DNA of 64,000 bases from Stappia sp. ES.058 (GTDB taxonomy: Bacteria; Pseudomonadota; Alphaproteobacteria; Rhizobiales; Stappiaceae): the NCBI RefSeq assembly GCF_900105595.1, contig NZ_LT629784.1, positions 2,976,001 to 3,040,000 on the forward strand, read 5' to 3'. Position numbers and translations under genes: made by a program. The notes beneath the pieces are model-generated. The model saw nothing but the letters and a program-made list of their open reading frames with translations, was not told where the DNA came from and did not search any database. The number at the start of each line of letters is the position of its first letter. Position 1 is the first letter of the stretch. Below are positions 17,849 through 27,679 of this stretch, one piece after another.

Positions 17849-18523
17849 TCAGCTGCGGTTCACGGAAATGACCGCATTGGCGGGGATGCGCGCGCCGCCG
17901 ACCGTCAGCACCGCGCCGCCCTCCGAAAACTCGATGCCATCGACCGTGCCGGACACCTCGGTCGGCACCCGGACGCTCGGCGCGCCATTGGCATCGTAAC
18001 GCCCGATCGCGATCGAGTATTGGCCGTCCGGCGCTTGCGATCCGGCGGACGTGCGCCCGTCCCATTCGAAGGTGTCACGCCCCTGCGCCAGGGTCGTGTC
18101 GCCGGTATAGACCACCGCGCCGAGGCTGTTGCGCACCTCGACCCGGGCCTTTCCGCCCTCGCCCGCGTCATAGGTCCAGGATGCCTCGCCATTGCTGAGC
18201 TCAGTCGAGGCGCCCGATGCCACGACATTGGTGCCGAGGTAGCTCACATAGCTCGAAGCGGTCGAGGAGGCGATCACCTGAAGCATGTTGCCCAGCTGGT
18301 CGTTGGTCTTGATCTGCTGTTCCACAGACGAATACTGAACGAGCTGTTCGGTGTATTTCGACGAATCTGTCGGATCGAGCGGATCCTGGTTCTGGATCTG
18401 CGTCGTCAGCATCGACAGGAACAGCTCATAGTTGCTGTTCAGGGCGGACTTCGCCGAAGATGTGGAATTCGACGCCGCCGCAGCCGCGCTTATCTGATCG
18501 CTAAGTCCGGTGATTCCGGTCAT
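17849..18523 (-). CDS. flgD: Flagellar hook capping protein FlgD
   Basis: A 224-residue hook scaffold protein. The diagnostic N-terminal block is present: NYELFLSMLTTQIQNQDPLD, then DSSKYTEQLVQYSSVEQQ and LGNMLQVI (residues ~30-80). The C-terminal half has the FlgD Ig/tudor-like strands: ASWTYDAGEGGKARVEVRN, DTTLAQGRDTFEWDGRTSAG and PDGQYSIAIGRYD. It caps the growing hook and directs FlgE assembly, and is exported by the flagellar system, so no Sec signal is expected. An AGGAGAGAG box precedes the ATG. It follows fliK by 42 bases on the same strand, so the hook-length and hook-cap genes probably share a transcript. Confidence 0.94.
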   Translation of the reverse strand: MTGITGLSDQISAAAAASNSTSSAKSALNSNYELFLSMLTTQIQNQDPLDPTDSSKYTEQLVQYSSVEQQIKTNDQLGNMLQVIASSTASSYVSYLGTNVVASGASTELSNGEASWTYDAGEGGKARVEVRNSLGAVVYTGDTTLAQGRDTFEWDGRTSAGSQAPDGQYSIAIGRYDANGAPSVRVPTEVSGTVDGIEFSEGGAVLTVGGARIPANAVISVNRS

Positions 18524-18565
18524 CCGTCTCTCTCCTGATCCGTTCTGCCGTTGTCGGCCGTGCGG

Positions 18566-21055
18566 TCAAATCTGAATGTCTAGCGCGCCGCTGGCGCCTG
18601 TCACCTGAACGCGCGAGACCGTCACCGGCCCCTCGGCATCCATCTCGCCACCGTCTGCGTCGCCGCCAGGGCCGTCAGCGTGACCCTCGTCCTGCCCGTC
18701 CTGACGCTGAAAGCCGCCAAAGCCGCCCTGATCCTTGAGGCTGAGCTGCACCGAGCCGTTTTCGAGTTTCAGCCCGGCCGCATCGAGCGCGCGCTCCAGG
18801 CTGCGCTGGTCGCGCAGGAACATGTCGAGCGTCTCGCTGCGTTCCACCGCGAGATGCGCCCGCACGCTGCCGTCCTTGCCGATCTTGAGGTCCACGTCGA
18901 TTCGGCCCATTTCGGGCGGATCCATGCGGATCTGGAAGCGTGTCGACCCCTTGGACGCGAACCGGGCGATTTCGGCCGCAAGATGGACGGTCGCAGCGGC
19001 GGCCTGCTGGGGAAGCGGAGCTGTCGCCGCGGCCCGTGCGGTTGCCGCCGCCTGCTGGGCCGTGTCGCCCCGCAGACCGGGCTCGCCGAAGCCGTCGAAG
19101 TCCAACCCGGCATCGCCGGCCTTCGCCTGGCCGTCGGTGATGGCGGCAGCGAAGGCGAGCGCGGCCGCGCTCACGCCGGCGCGCAGGGTCGCGGTCTGGG
19201 CAGGTTGTGCGACGGCCGGCGTGGGTGCCGGCGGCTTGTGGTCGGAGGCTGTGTCTTCGGTCGACGCCCCGTCAGCCGCCAGGGCTTTCGCGAGCGTGGA
19301 TGTGGCCTCCCCATTCGGGGCGTCGCCGGTGCCGATCGCGACCGGCTGTCCGAGATCGCGGGCCGGAGCGTTTATCGCCATCTGGGTCGTGGCGCGAAGC
19401 GTGGCCGGATCGCGTCCGCTGCGCGGCGCCTGATCCTGCGCGGCCGCCTTGCCGTCGCTTTCGCCCGTCCCGGCCGATCCCTCAGGCTGCGCGGCCTGAT
19501 CGATTACCGGTGTGGCGGCACCCGACGTCGCCCCGCTCGTGGCGGATGGCTTGACGAGCGACATGTGCGGCGCGGCGACCGTGCTGGCCTCCTGCCTGGC
19601 GACGATCCCGGAGGCATCCGGCTGCGGCGCGCTCTTCGCTGCCGCCGGTGCCACCGCGGCCTCCTGTGAAGCCGGTGCGTCCGCCGGCGGAGACGAGGCG
19701 CTCTCGGCGCCGGTCGGAGCGCCGGTCGGGGTCATGGCCGGGACTTGCGCTGTTGCTTGACCCGGTGGCTGCGCCGACGCCCGCACAAGTGCCGGTATCG
19801 GCGCTTGTGCGGCGGATCGCGGCTGCGCCGGGCCCGTCACCTGCTCGCCCGTCGGCACGCCAGAAAGGCCAGCGGCCTCATCGGCGACGGACGACGGAGA
19901 CGACAGGGTCGCGGACCCGGCAGACGCCGGGGCGGCGGAAGCAATCGTCTGCTCCGGAACACCGGAGGCCGGACCGTTCTGAGGCGCCGGCACGGCCACA
20001 CCCGTGGTGCCTGTCGCTGCAACGGTCTGTGGCGTGGCGGTCTGCGGCGTGGCGGACGAAGGCTCCGCCGAAGGTGCGTGCTGGCCCGCGCCAAGCTGCG
20101 ACGTCGCGCCGGTCGTCGGAGCGGGGCCTGCCGTGATGGCGGCATCCGTCACCGTGGCGGACCGCATGGCGCTGACTGGATTTCCGGCCGCAAGGGCGGC
20201 CCCGATCGCCGGCGCCCCGACGCTTGCCGGTTTCACGCCCGCAAGCGATGCCACGGACCCGGGCTCAAGCCCGGGAGGCGATCCCGCCTTGCCCTGCGCA
20301 GGTGCGCCCGATCCGGGCGTGCCGTCTTCGATCCCGCCAGCCGCGGCGGCTGGCACCTCTCCGGGCATGTTGTTCGATTTTCCACCCGCGCCGGCGGCAC
20401 GTGCAGCCAGACCATTCGCGGAGGCGGCCTGCCCCGTCGCCAGGGTTTCCTCAGTGGAGGCGTCACCCGGCATCACACCCGCCACAAGAGAGGGAGCCGG
20501 ACGGACGGGCGCAGACATCGACGCGGGAGCCGCAGTCTCCACGGTGAGGGTCGCGACGGCGTCCGGCGTCGCTGCCGTTTCTGTTTCGGTGACGGCATCG
20601 ACGGTCTGGGCCGGAGCGCCCGCCGCGCCTGCAACCGGAACCGCCGGGACATTGCCAGCGGACGCGGCCGGGTTCGTCGGCAGCACAGATCCGGTCCCCT
20701 GTCCGGCATTTCCGAACATGGCGAGCGCGGCTCCGGAGATAGCGAAGGGCGTTCCTGCCATTTGAGCCGAGGTCCCGCCGGCAATGAGGGGTCCCGTGCC
20801 CGTCGCAGTCCCCGTCACGCTCACCGGCGCCGTTGCGCCACCGGCAAGGATGGCGCTGGCCTGCGCGCCGGACGCAGCACTCTTGGCCGCAGACAGCGCA
20901 CGAGCCGAGACGTCGCCACTCACGGAGCCGAGTTGCTTGGCAAACATCGACGGCACGGCGGGCGCACCCGCGGCCGCCTTTGACTTGGCACCCTGGCCCG
21001 ACAAAGCCGCGCTGGCGGGCGTTGCGGGCGTGGAAATGGAATTGGCGAGTGTCAC
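18566..21055 (-). CDS. fliK: Flagellar hook-length control protein FliK
   Basis: An 829-residue protein whose first ~600 residues are low-complexity Ala/Pro/Gly/Thr, the stretched ruler region. The conserved C-terminal hook-length domain lies at about residues 690-770 (TRFQIRMDPPEMGRIDVDLK, GSVRAHLAVERSETLDMFLR and RALDAAGLKLENGSVQLSLK). The family is usually 400-650 residues, so this ruler is long. I start at the GTG at 21055 because GGAGAG lies just before it; a GTG four codons upstream is also in frame. Its high GC creates long spurious frames on the other strand. It precedes flgD. Confidence 0.88.
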   Translation of the reverse strand: MTLANSISTPATPASAALSGQGAKSKAAAGAPAVPSMFAKQLGSVSGDVSARALSAAKSAASGAQASAILAGGATAPVSVTGTATGTGPLIAGGTSAQMAGTPFAISGAALAMFGNAGQGTGSVLPTNPAASAGNVPAVPVAGAAGAPAQTVDAVTETETAATPDAVATLTVETAAPASMSAPVRPAPSLVAGVMPGDASTEETLATGQAASANGLAARAAGAGGKSNNMPGEVPAAAAGGIEDGTPGSGAPAQGKAGSPPGLEPGSVASLAGVKPASVGAPAIGAALAAGNPVSAMRSATVTDAAITAGPAPTTGATSQLGAGQHAPSAEPSSATPQTATPQTVAATGTTGVAVPAPQNGPASGVPEQTIASAAPASAGSATLSSPSSVADEAAGLSGVPTGEQVTGPAQPRSAAQAPIPALVRASAQPPGQATAQVPAMTPTGAPTGAESASSPPADAPASQEAAVAPAAAKSAPQPDASGIVARQEASTVAAPHMSLVKPSATSGATSGAATPVIDQAAQPEGSAGTGESDGKAAAQDQAPRSGRDPATLRATTQMAINAPARDLGQPVAIGTGDAPNGEATSTLAKALAADGASTEDTASDHKPPAPTPAVAQPAQTATLRAGVSAAALAFAAAITDGQAKAGDAGLDFDGFGEPGLRGDTAQQAAATARAAATAPLPQQAAAATVHLAAEIARFASKGSTRFQIRMDPPEMGRIDVDLKIGKDGSVRAHLAVERSETLDMFLRDQRSLERALDAAGLKLENGSVQLSLKDQGGFGGFQRQDGQDEGHADGPGGDADGGEMDAEGPVTVSRVQVTGASGALDIQI

Positions 21056-21475
21056 GCATCTCTCCACTGGCAGCCGCGTCGTCCGCCGTTACGGACTCCG
21101 CACGCAATCATCTGCCAAACCTGTCAGCAAATGCCGGGCCAACTCCGCGAAATTGGCGTTTTCGGCGGAAACGGGAGGATTTCCTCCTTGCCTGAACAAC
21201 ACAATGGCCTCACATACCCGGAAAGCTTTGCCGCACCGGGAAAGGATTGCCGGGTGTGGAGCGCATTCGGGACCGTCCATCCGGCGGCGCTTGGCGTTGG
21301 CCAGCCGACTCCGTTATAGTCCCGGCAACGCAAGGTGCGGCGCATCGGCCGGCGCCCAGCCAGTGTCCCGGGAACGCTCGACATGCGTCGATCGACCGGG
21401 CAACCACAATTCATCGGGCGGCATGCGCCGGGCGGGATCGCCGGGCGTGCCGGCTCACACCGCAAGGCAAGAACA
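21056..21475. other. Divergent intergenic region fliK / mnmA
   Basis: About 420 bases between the start of fliK (leftward) and mnmA (rightward). It should contain both promoters. I see no gene, no TTAA-N7-TTAA box and no convincing sigma-54 site. A GGAGGATTTCCTCC palindrome around 21173-21186 is the only symmetric element and could be an operator. Confidence 0.5.
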
Positions 21476-22657
21476 ATGCTCAACAGTCTCGATCTGCCGA
21501 AGAGACCGCAAGACACAAGGGTCGTCGTCGCCATGTCCGGCGGCGTTGATTCCTCCGTCGTGGCCGGGCTGATGCAGCGTGAGGGATACGACGTCGTCGG
21601 CGTGACGCTCCAGCTCTACGATCACGGCGAAGCCGTGCACCGGACAGGGGCCTGCTGCGCAGGCCAGGATATCCAGGACGCGCGCCGGGTCGCCGAACGT
21701 CTCGGCATTCCCCATTACGTGCTCGACTATGAAGACCGGTTCCGCGAGGCGGTGATCGAACGGTTTGCCGAAAGCTACATCGCCGGCGAAACCCCGATCC
21801 CCTGCGTGGCCTGCAACCAGACCGTCAAGTTTTCCGACCTCCTGGAGACGGCAAAGACACTCGGCGCCGACGTGCTTGCAACAGGTCACTACGTGCGCAC
21901 CGGCATGGTCGGCAATCACCGGGCGCTGCACCGCCCGGTCGATCTCGATCGGGACCAGAGCTATTTCCTCTTCGCCACGACCCAGGACCAGCTCGACTTC
22001 CTGCGCTTTCCCCTGGGCGGCATGACCAAGACGGAAACGCGCGAGCTCGCCCGCGAGTTCGGATTGTCCGTTGCCGAGAAGCAAGACAGCCAGGACATCT
22101 GCTTCGTGCCGCAGGGCAAATACGCCGATGTGATCGAGCGGCTCAAGCCCGACGCCGCCGAGCCCGGCGACATCGTCCATCTCGACGGACGCGTGCTCGG
22201 ACGCCATCAGGGTATCATCCATTTCACCATCGGCCAGCGCCGGGGCATCGGCGTGGCGACCGGAGAGCCGCTCTATGTCGTCCGGCTCGATGCCGCGCAA
22301 AAGCAGGTGATCGTCGGTCCGCGCGAAGCGCTGGGGACCCGCGAAATCGTGCTGCGCGACGTCAACTGGATCGGCCCCGGCCTTCTGGAGAACATCCCCG
22401 CAAAGGGCCTTGAGTTGCACGCAAAGGTGCGCTCCACGCGTCCGCCGAGACCGGCGATCCTCAGGCTGCGCGACGGGGTCCCCGTGGTCGAGCTTCTGGA
22501 CGGGGAAACCGGCGTCGCGCCGGGCCAGGCCTGCGTCTTCTTCGATGACGATGGCGACGGGGCACGGGTGCTCGGCGGCGGATGGATCGAACGCACAGTT
22601 CCCGGTCATGCGACCGGCAACTCTTCAAGAACAACACAAGCAACGGCGACGGCATAA
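21476..22657 (+). CDS. mnmA: tRNA-specific 2-thiouridylase MnmA
   Basis: A 393-residue enzyme adding sulfur to U34 of tRNA(Lys/Glu/Gln). It has the PP-loop SGGVDSSV (about residues 22-29), the first catalytic cysteine in the CVACN motif (about 119-123), [15 protein letters not shown] and QDICFVP carrying the conserved downstream motif, and the C-terminal beta-barrel ([24 protein letters not shown]). The second, persulfide-forming Cys lies in QDICFVP at about residue 210. The start at the MLNSLD ATG gives family length; the upstream in-frame extension is Arg-rich and unlikely. Its TAA overlaps the ATG of the methyltransferase gene, so they are co-translated. Confidence 0.95.
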   Translation: MLNSLDLPKRPQDTRVVVAMSGGVDSSVVAGLMQREGYDVVGVTLQLYDHGEAVHRTGACCAGQDIQDARRVAERLGIPHYVLDYEDRFREAVIERFAESYIAGETPIPCVACNQTVKFSDLLETAKTLGADVLATGHYVRTGMVGNHRALHRPVDLDRDQSYFLFATTQDQLDFLRFPLGGMTKTETRELAREFGLSVAEKQDSQDICFVPQGKYADVIERLKPDAAEPGDIVHLDGRVLGRHQGIIHFTIGQRRGIGVATGEPLYVVRLDAAQKQVIVGPREALGTREIVLRDVNWIGPGLLENIPAKGLELHAKVRSTRPPRPAILRLRDGVPVVELLDGETGVAPGQACVFFDDDGDGARVLGGGWIERTVPGHATGNSSRTTQATATA

Positions 22658-23355
22658 TGGTCGAAGATTTTATTCGTGCTTCGCGGCTGGGACGATGGCT
22701 GGACCGGGTCTTCTCATCCTCATCGAGCGGCGCAGGCACGCAAAGCGATGTCGAGAGCGCCTATGCACGTTGGGCCCCGGTCTACGACTGGGTGTTCACC
22801 GCACCTTTGGTATTTGGCCAGCGTGCCGCGGCACGCGCCGCCAACCGCCTGTCCGGCGACCTTCTGGAGGTCGGGGTCGGAACCGGGCTTTCGCTCCCGC
22901 TTTACAACCGCGACCTGACCGTCACCGGCATCGACCTGTCGGAGCCGATGCTGGAGCGCGCAAGCGAGCGGGTTGCGCGCAAGCATCTGGGCAATGTCGC
23001 CGAACTGCGCGCCATGGACGCCGCCGACCTCGACTATCCGGACACCCGTTTCGATGTGGCGACGGTGATGTATGTCATGACCGTCGTTCCCGATCCCAAG
23101 ACCGTGCTGGCGGAGCTTGAGCGTGTCGTGCGCCCGGGCGGCACGGTCATCGTCGTGAACCACTTCGCATCGCCCTCCGGCCTCTTTTCCTGGATCGAGC
23201 GCGGACTGGCGCGCTTCGCCGGGAAACTCGGCTGGGACCCGCTGTTTCGGCGCGAGACCATCCTCGACAACACAAACATGCTGCTGACGCATGAAGAGCG
23301 CACCGGGCCTTTCGGACTGTTCACGATGATGGTGTTCAAACGCGGCGGCGAGTGA
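22657..23355 (+). CDS. SAM methyltransferase, phospholipid N-methyltransferase type
   Basis: A 232-residue class I SAM methyltransferase. Motif I is LLEVGVGTGLSLPLY (about residues 68-82), followed by VTGIDLSEPMLERA, DAADLDYPDTRFDVATVMYV and a post-motif RVVRPGGTVIVVNHF. The YARWAPVYDWVF start and the PLFRRETI / MMVFKR ending resemble Rhodobacter-type phosphatidylethanolamine N-methyltransferases (PmtA), which make phosphatidylcholine; a UbiE-like role is the main alternative. The start ATG lies inside the mnmA stop. The last 20 bases overlap the 3' end of the convergent EamA gene. Confidence 0.72.
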   Translation: MVEDFIRASRLGRWLDRVFSSSSSGAGTQSDVESAYARWAPVYDWVFTAPLVFGQRAAARAANRLSGDLLEVGVGTGLSLPLYNRDLTVTGIDLSEPMLERASERVARKHLGNVAELRAMDAADLDYPDTRFDVATVMYVMTVVPDPKTVLAELERVVRPGGTVIVVNHFASPSGLFSWIERGLARFAGKLGWDPLFRRETILDNTNMLLTHEERTGPFGLFTMMVFKRGGE

Positions 23356-24256
23356 ACCCCCGCCCCGAGGCCGCAAGGCCGGCCCCGCCAAACAGGATCA
23401 AGACGCCGCCAAGGCAGGTGGCGGTCGTCGGCACTTCCGCAAAGAGCGCCCAGCCGAAGAGGGCGCCGAACACGATCCAGGTGTAGCGGACCGGCCCGAT
23501 CAGGGCCGCGTCGGACAGCCGGAACGCCTGGATGTTGCAGATCTGCGCGACAATCGCGACCGGCCCCAGCAAAACGAATGCGCCGATCAGGCCGGCGGGA
23601 ACCGATTGCCATTGCCAAAGGGCCGGACCGGCAAACAGCAGCATGCCGAACAGGTTCACATAGAGCAGAACGACGATCGCGCGTTCCGATCGGGCAAGCG
23701 TCTTGATCAGGATGCTCTCCACGGCAATGAGCACCGCGCCGCCAAGCGCCACGACCGCGGCACCGGCGGTTTCCGGGGCAAGGCGAAAGCCGGCGCCATC
23801 GCCCGCGACGACGATCATCGCTCCGGCAAGACACACGAGTGCTGCGCCCCACTGCCGCAAGGTGAAGCCTTCCTTGAGCAGAAACACTCCGAGAAGAACG
23901 GTAAAGAACCCGTCCAGCAAGCCGATGGCCGTGGCGTCGGCGACGGGCATGTTGGTCGCGGCATAGATCGCCGCCATGCCGCCTCCCCCGCCGGCCGTCG
24001 CACGGATCGCATGGACCGGGAGCTGGGACGTGGAAAGGCTGTTGAGGCGCACCCGACGCAGAACCGCCCAGGCGACCACGCAGACGAACCCGCCGACGTA
24101 GCGCAGCCAGATGATCTGGGCGGCGGAGGCGACACCACCGCTCCACTTGCCGGACACGAAGATCAGCGCAAACAGCGCAACCGCCACGCTCGCCCAGGCA
24201 ACGCCTTTTGCGTTGTCGAACTGGCCCGCCACCGGCGTCGTGTCCCTGGCGAACAT
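23336..24256 (-). CDS. EamA/DMT-family permease
   Basis: A 306-residue inner-membrane protein with about ten hydrophobic helices arranged as two EamA repeats (residues ~20-150 and ~165-295). Examples are SVAVALFALIFVSGKW, AIGLLDGFFTVLLGVFLLKE and TWIVFGALFGWALFAEVPTT. Members export metabolites such as amino acids or drugs; the substrate cannot be assigned. The ATG at 24256 has a strong GGAGG seven bases upstream, so I reject the longer frame. It is divergent from a LysR-type regulator over 172 bases, a common arrangement for regulated exporters. Its 3' end overlaps the methyltransferase gene by 20 bases on the other strand. Confidence 0.8.
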   Translation of the reverse strand: MFARDTTPVAGQFDNAKGVAWASVAVALFALIFVSGKWSGGVASAAQIIWLRYVGGFVCVVAWAVLRRVRLNSLSTSQLPVHAIRATAGGGGGMAAIYAATNMPVADATAIGLLDGFFTVLLGVFLLKEGFTLRQWGAALVCLAGAMIVVAGDGAGFRLAPETAGAAVVALGGAVLIAVESILIKTLARSERAIVVLLYVNLFGMLLFAGPALWQWQSVPAGLIGAFVLLGPVAIVAQICNIQAFRLSDAALIGPVRYTWIVFGALFGWALFAEVPTTATCLGGVLILFGGAGLAASGRGFTRRRV

Positions 24257-24428
24257 GCACCTTCCTCCGATTGGATATTTGCGAATGGGACTGAACACGG
24301 CCTGATAGCATGTCGCCCGCGAACGCATGCGAACCACCGAACCACCGAACCATCGGGGTTATTCTGCAGCCCGGCATTCAAATCCAATAAAGATTGACCG
24401 GCACCCAATACAGATCTGATATAGGAGC

Positions 24429-25364
24429 ATGAGAATAACGACCGCACAGCTCGATGCCTTTTCCGCCGTTCTCGACCTTGGTACGGCAACGGCGGCCGCC
24501 AGCGTTCTCAACACCTCCCAGCCATCGATCACCCGCGCCATAAAGCAGTTGGAGGACGCCACGGGTCTCGTGCTCTTCAACCGCACCAGGGGCCGGCTCG
24601 TACCGACCCCGGACGCGCGCGACCTGGCTGTTGCGGTGAGAGAAAACCATCAGGGGATGCTGCGGATCCAGGAGGCCGCGAAAGGCATCCGGCGGCGGCG
24701 CGTCGGCCATCTTCGCATTGCCTGCCTGCCGGCCTTCGCGCAAGGCTTCATCGCGCGCGCGCTCCTGGACTTCCTTGCCGGTCACCCGCACGTCAGCGTC
24801 TTCGTCCGTCCGCTTGCCTCGGCAGACATCCGGGACGCCGTCTCGAAAGGACTGATCGACATCGCAATCGCGGCCTATGATGTCGAGGCGCCGGGCGTTC
24901 ACGGCACCCGCTTCACCGAGTGCGCAGAGGTTGCCGCCCTGCCGCCGGGCCACCCGCTTGCGACCCGATCCGGCCTGACCCCCGTCGATCTCGCGGCGCA
25001 CCGGGTCATACGCCTTGCCGCCAGCGACCCTTATCGCACCCGGCTCGACACGCTCCTGGTCGGTGCGTCGGTCGATCCGGCCGCCCTGAACGGACCCGTG
25101 ATCGAGGTCGAGACGAGTGCCGGCGCCTGCGCGCTTGCCACCGAAGGCGTGGGAATTGCCGTGGTCAATCCGCTGACGGCCCTGGATTTTGTTCCGACGG
25201 GCCTCGTGTTGCGCCGCCTGACCCAAACGCTTCCCTTCGTCACCACCCTGCTTCGGCCGTCCCAGACCGGCAAGGCGCCGCTGGCCGATGCCTTCGCGAA
25301 CGTGCTCGCGGCACGCCGCGACATCGATCTGGCGAGGGCAGCGCGTCTTTGCGACGACGACTGA
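24429..25364 (+). CDS. LysR-type transcriptional regulator
   Basis: A 311-residue LTTR. The N-terminal winged helix has the family pattern (QLDAFSAVLDLGTATAAASV, TSQPSITRAIKQLEDATG, LFNRTRGRLVPTPDA). The effector domain runs from about residue 92 (VGHLRIACLPAFAQGFIARA) to ~295. An AGGAG box five bases before the ATG confirms the start. It is encoded back-to-back with the EamA exporter, so it most likely regulates that gene and itself from the shared 172-base gap, which contains AT-rich segments. The inducer is unknown. A strong hairpin follows the stop codon. Confidence 0.87.
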   Translation: MRITTAQLDAFSAVLDLGTATAAASVLNTSQPSITRAIKQLEDATGLVLFNRTRGRLVPTPDARDLAVAVRENHQGMLRIQEAAKGIRRRRVGHLRIACLPAFAQGFIARALLDFLAGHPHVSVFVRPLASADIRDAVSKGLIDIAIAAYDVEAPGVHGTRFTECAEVAALPPGHPLATRSGLTPVDLAAHRVIRLAASDPYRTRLDTLLVGASVDPAALNGPVIEVETSAGACALATEGVGIAVVNPLTALDFVPTGLVLRRLTQTLPFVTTLLRPSQTGKAPLADAFANVLAARRDIDLARAARLCDDD

Positions 25365-25379
25365 AGTCCGCGAACGACG

Positions 25380-25407
25380 CCGGCCCGGCGCTGTCACGCC
25401 GGGCCGG
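25380..25407. terminator. GC hairpin between convergent genes
   Basis: An 11-bp perfect stem (CCGGCCCGGCG with its complement) and a six-base loop, placed 16 bases after the LysR stop and 55 bases from the stop of the convergent esterase gene. No clear T run; likely a shared transcription stop. Confidence 0.5.
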
Positions 25408-25461
25408 TCGGGATCGGGTCGCTCCGGACGATGGCCCGGGGTGCGCCGTAGTCAGGCGCCG

Positions 25462-27630
25462 TTACATCTTGCCGATGGAGAAGAACAGCGTCTCGCCATT
25501 GCTGTCGTCGACACCGTCGTTGTCGGTAACCGCATAGCCGACACCGTCGGCATCGATGGCGAAGCCCTCGATCTTGTCGACGACATAGCCGCCCGTCGAC
25601 GTCAGGTCGGGGATGAAGTCATGCACCTCTTCCTTGGCAACCAGCGGAAGGTCGCCGCCGAGCGCTGCGGCCTGAAGATCGGCCTGCGCCACCCGGTAGA
25701 GCTTCTTGATCTTCGCGGCTGCGCCGATCTGGTTGTCGCGCTCCACAATATAGACGTGATCGCCATGCGCGGTGATCTCGGAAAGACCGACCCAGCCGGT
25801 CTCGGCCGGTTCGGTCGGATAGCGCACCGCGCCCCATTCCTTGGTCTTCGTGTTGTAGGCGACAAGCTTCACGGTGTTTTTCGGATCGTCGCCCCAGGAC
25901 CGCTGGATCGCAACCCAGAGCGTGTCGCCGATCATCGTGATGCCTTCGGCGCCGAAGCGCTTCTCGACCGCCAGCAGTTCGGCCGGGAACGGCACTTGCG
26001 TCTGAATCTCGCCCTTGGCGTTCACGTGGTAGAGCCCGTGCGGGATCATCCGGTCGGTGCGGCCCTCGGAGGCAAGCCAGAAACCGCCCTCGCCGTCGGC
26101 CGCGATCCCCTCAAGGTCGAGAAGCTGCGCCGGCTGGCCGCCCCGGGTCACGCGGATCGCGTCGGTGATCGTTGCCGGGGTCGAGGTGGCGTCGATTGCG
26201 AAGATCGTCGGCTGCATGGCGTAGAAGCTGTCGTTGACCGCATAGAGCATACCGGGCCGGGCCGGATCCGCCGCAAGTCCGGACAGCGCGCCGAAGCCGA
26301 TGGGCCGGCCGGCATCGTCCATGCGCGAGACGATCATCGGATAGGCCGGGGTGCCCTCACCATAGCTGTAGAGCGTGACATGCGAGCGCACGCCACCGTC
26401 CTCGATGAGGTCGGCCTCGTTCGAGACGGCAAACAGGTTGCGTTCCGGAATGGCGACGGCCCCTTCCGGCGCAAGCGCGGTCGGCAGCAGCTGCGAGAAC
26501 TCGGGCGCGCCGCCGGTGTCCTTGTAGACGCCAATGACAGACCCGCGCTCCGACAGCAGGAAGATGTAATTGGTGTCGCCGAAGGTCTTCACCTCCATGC
26601 CTTCCGGTTCCGCGCCCTTGTTGCCCGAGCGACGTTCCGGATAGTGACCGGCGAGCGCGACGCGATACTCGAAGTCGAGACCGGAATCGTAAAGCACCTC
26701 GCCCGACTTGGAAAAGATCGTGAAGCCGCGCGATCCGCCTTTGTAATCGCCTTCGTTGGCGGTCACCAGACGGTCGGTGTCGAGCCACTGGACGGCATCG
26801 GGTTCGCGGGGAACACCGGTGAGCGTGCCGTCGAAGGTCAGGGCACGTTCCTCGTCGACGTCGACATTTTCAAGATCGACGGCTCGCATCGGGAAATGGC
26901 TGAGAACCGTGCCATCCCTGCCGTTGATGACGGCGATGTGGTTGTTTTCCTGAAGCGTGAGCGCGATTTCGTCATTGGCGTTGAAATCGACGAACTCGGG
27001 CTCGGGATCGCTGCCGGCGACCTCGGCGAGACCGGTGAGATCGACCGTGATCCTGCTGTCGCAATCCGGCACGCCGTCGGCAAGGGTGAAGATCACCAGA
27101 TTGCCCGCCGGCATCTGCGGAATGACGCCGTCGTTCAGGTCCTCATCGCGCTCGTTCTCGATGGCGACCGCAACCAGGCCGCCCGACGGCGACACGGCGA
27201 CCGAATCCGGCTGCCCGCCAACGTCGCATGTGGTTTCGATCGTCTTGGACGCGATGTCGATCACCGCCAGATTGCCCGACGGAGCGACAAAGCTTTCCGA
27301 CGTATTGACCCCGGCGAGCACCTTGCCGCCCGCAACGACGACCGCGGTCGGCTCGCCGTCGAGCATCACAACGCCGGCCGGCTGCGGATTGACGGGATCG
27401 GCGATGTCGATCATTCCGACGGCCCCGAGCGGGCTGTCGGAATAGACCAGCATTTGCCCGTCGTCCGTCGCGGAAATGATCTCCGCCGAGGTCTCGGTCG
27501 TCTGCGCCACATCCGCCGGGAGATTGGTGTTCACCGGAAACGAGGCGATGCGGTTGAACACAGGTTCGGCGGAGACCGCCGTCGATGCGAGAAGCGCGGC
27601 GCACAAAGCGCCAATGCCGGAAATCTTCAT
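25462..27630 (-). CDS. Secreted phytase-like esterase with N-terminal beta-propeller
   Basis: A 722-residue exported protein. The signal peptide is residues 1-21 (MKISGIGALCAALLASTAVS, cleavage after A-E-type). Residues ~25-400 look like YVTN/choice-of-anchor-I propeller repeats (SGNLAVIDIASKTIETTCDV, GGQPDSVAVSPSGGLVAVAI). From ~430 the esterase-like-activity-of-phytase domain appears: FGALSGLAADPARPGMLYAV, LLDLEGIAADGEGGFWLASE and KIEGFAIDADGVGYAVTDND. Family members hydrolyse organic phosphates outside the cytoplasm. The ATG with GGAGAGG upstream fixes the start. A Pho box 50 bases upstream suggests induction by phosphate starvation, matching the predicted role. It is convergent with the LysR gene. 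Confidence 0.8.
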   Translation of the reverse strand: MKISGIGALCAALLASTAVSAEPVFNRIASFPVNTNLPADVAQTTETSAEIISATDDGQMLVYSDSPLGAVGMIDIADPVNPQPAGVVMLDGEPTAVVVAGGKVLAGVNTSESFVAPSGNLAVIDIASKTIETTCDVGGQPDSVAVSPSGGLVAVAIENERDEDLNDGVIPQMPAGNLVIFTLADGVPDCDSRITVDLTGLAEVAGSDPEPEFVDFNANDEIALTLQENNHIAVINGRDGTVLSHFPMRAVDLENVDVDEERALTFDGTLTGVPREPDAVQWLDTDRLVTANEGDYKGGSRGFTIFSKSGEVLYDSGLDFEYRVALAGHYPERRSGNKGAEPEGMEVKTFGDTNYIFLLSERGSVIGVYKDTGGAPEFSQLLPTALAPEGAVAIPERNLFAVSNEADLIEDGGVRSHVTLYSYGEGTPAYPMIVSRMDDAGRPIGFGALSGLAADPARPGMLYAVNDSFYAMQPTIFAIDATSTPATITDAIRVTRGGQPAQLLDLEGIAADGEGGFWLASEGRTDRMIPHGLYHVNAKGEIQTQVPFPAELLAVEKRFGAEGITMIGDTLWVAIQRSWGDDPKNTVKLVAYNTKTKEWGAVRYPTEPAETGWVGLSEITAHGDHVYIVERDNQIGAAAKIKKLYRVAQADLQAAALGGDLPLVAKEEVHDFIPDLTSTGGYVVDKIEGFAIDADGVGYAVTDNDGVDDSNGETLFFSIGKM

Positions 27631-27679
27631 GAAGAACCTCTCCTTCGGAAACAATGATCCGTCTTGTTAGGAGCAGCGT

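Noticed and set aside
17614..17871. 85-codon frame between sciP and flgD
   Set aside because: Basic, low-quality translation running into the flgD terminator; no ribosome-binding site.
19745..20983. 412-codon frame antisense to fliK
   Set aside because: Arg/Gly-rich mirror of the Ala/Pro repeat region.
25288..27657. 789-codon frame antisense to the phytase-like gene
   Set aside because: Arg/Asp/Val-rich, no signal peptide or domain; the real gene has a signal peptide, ribosome-binding site and Pho box.
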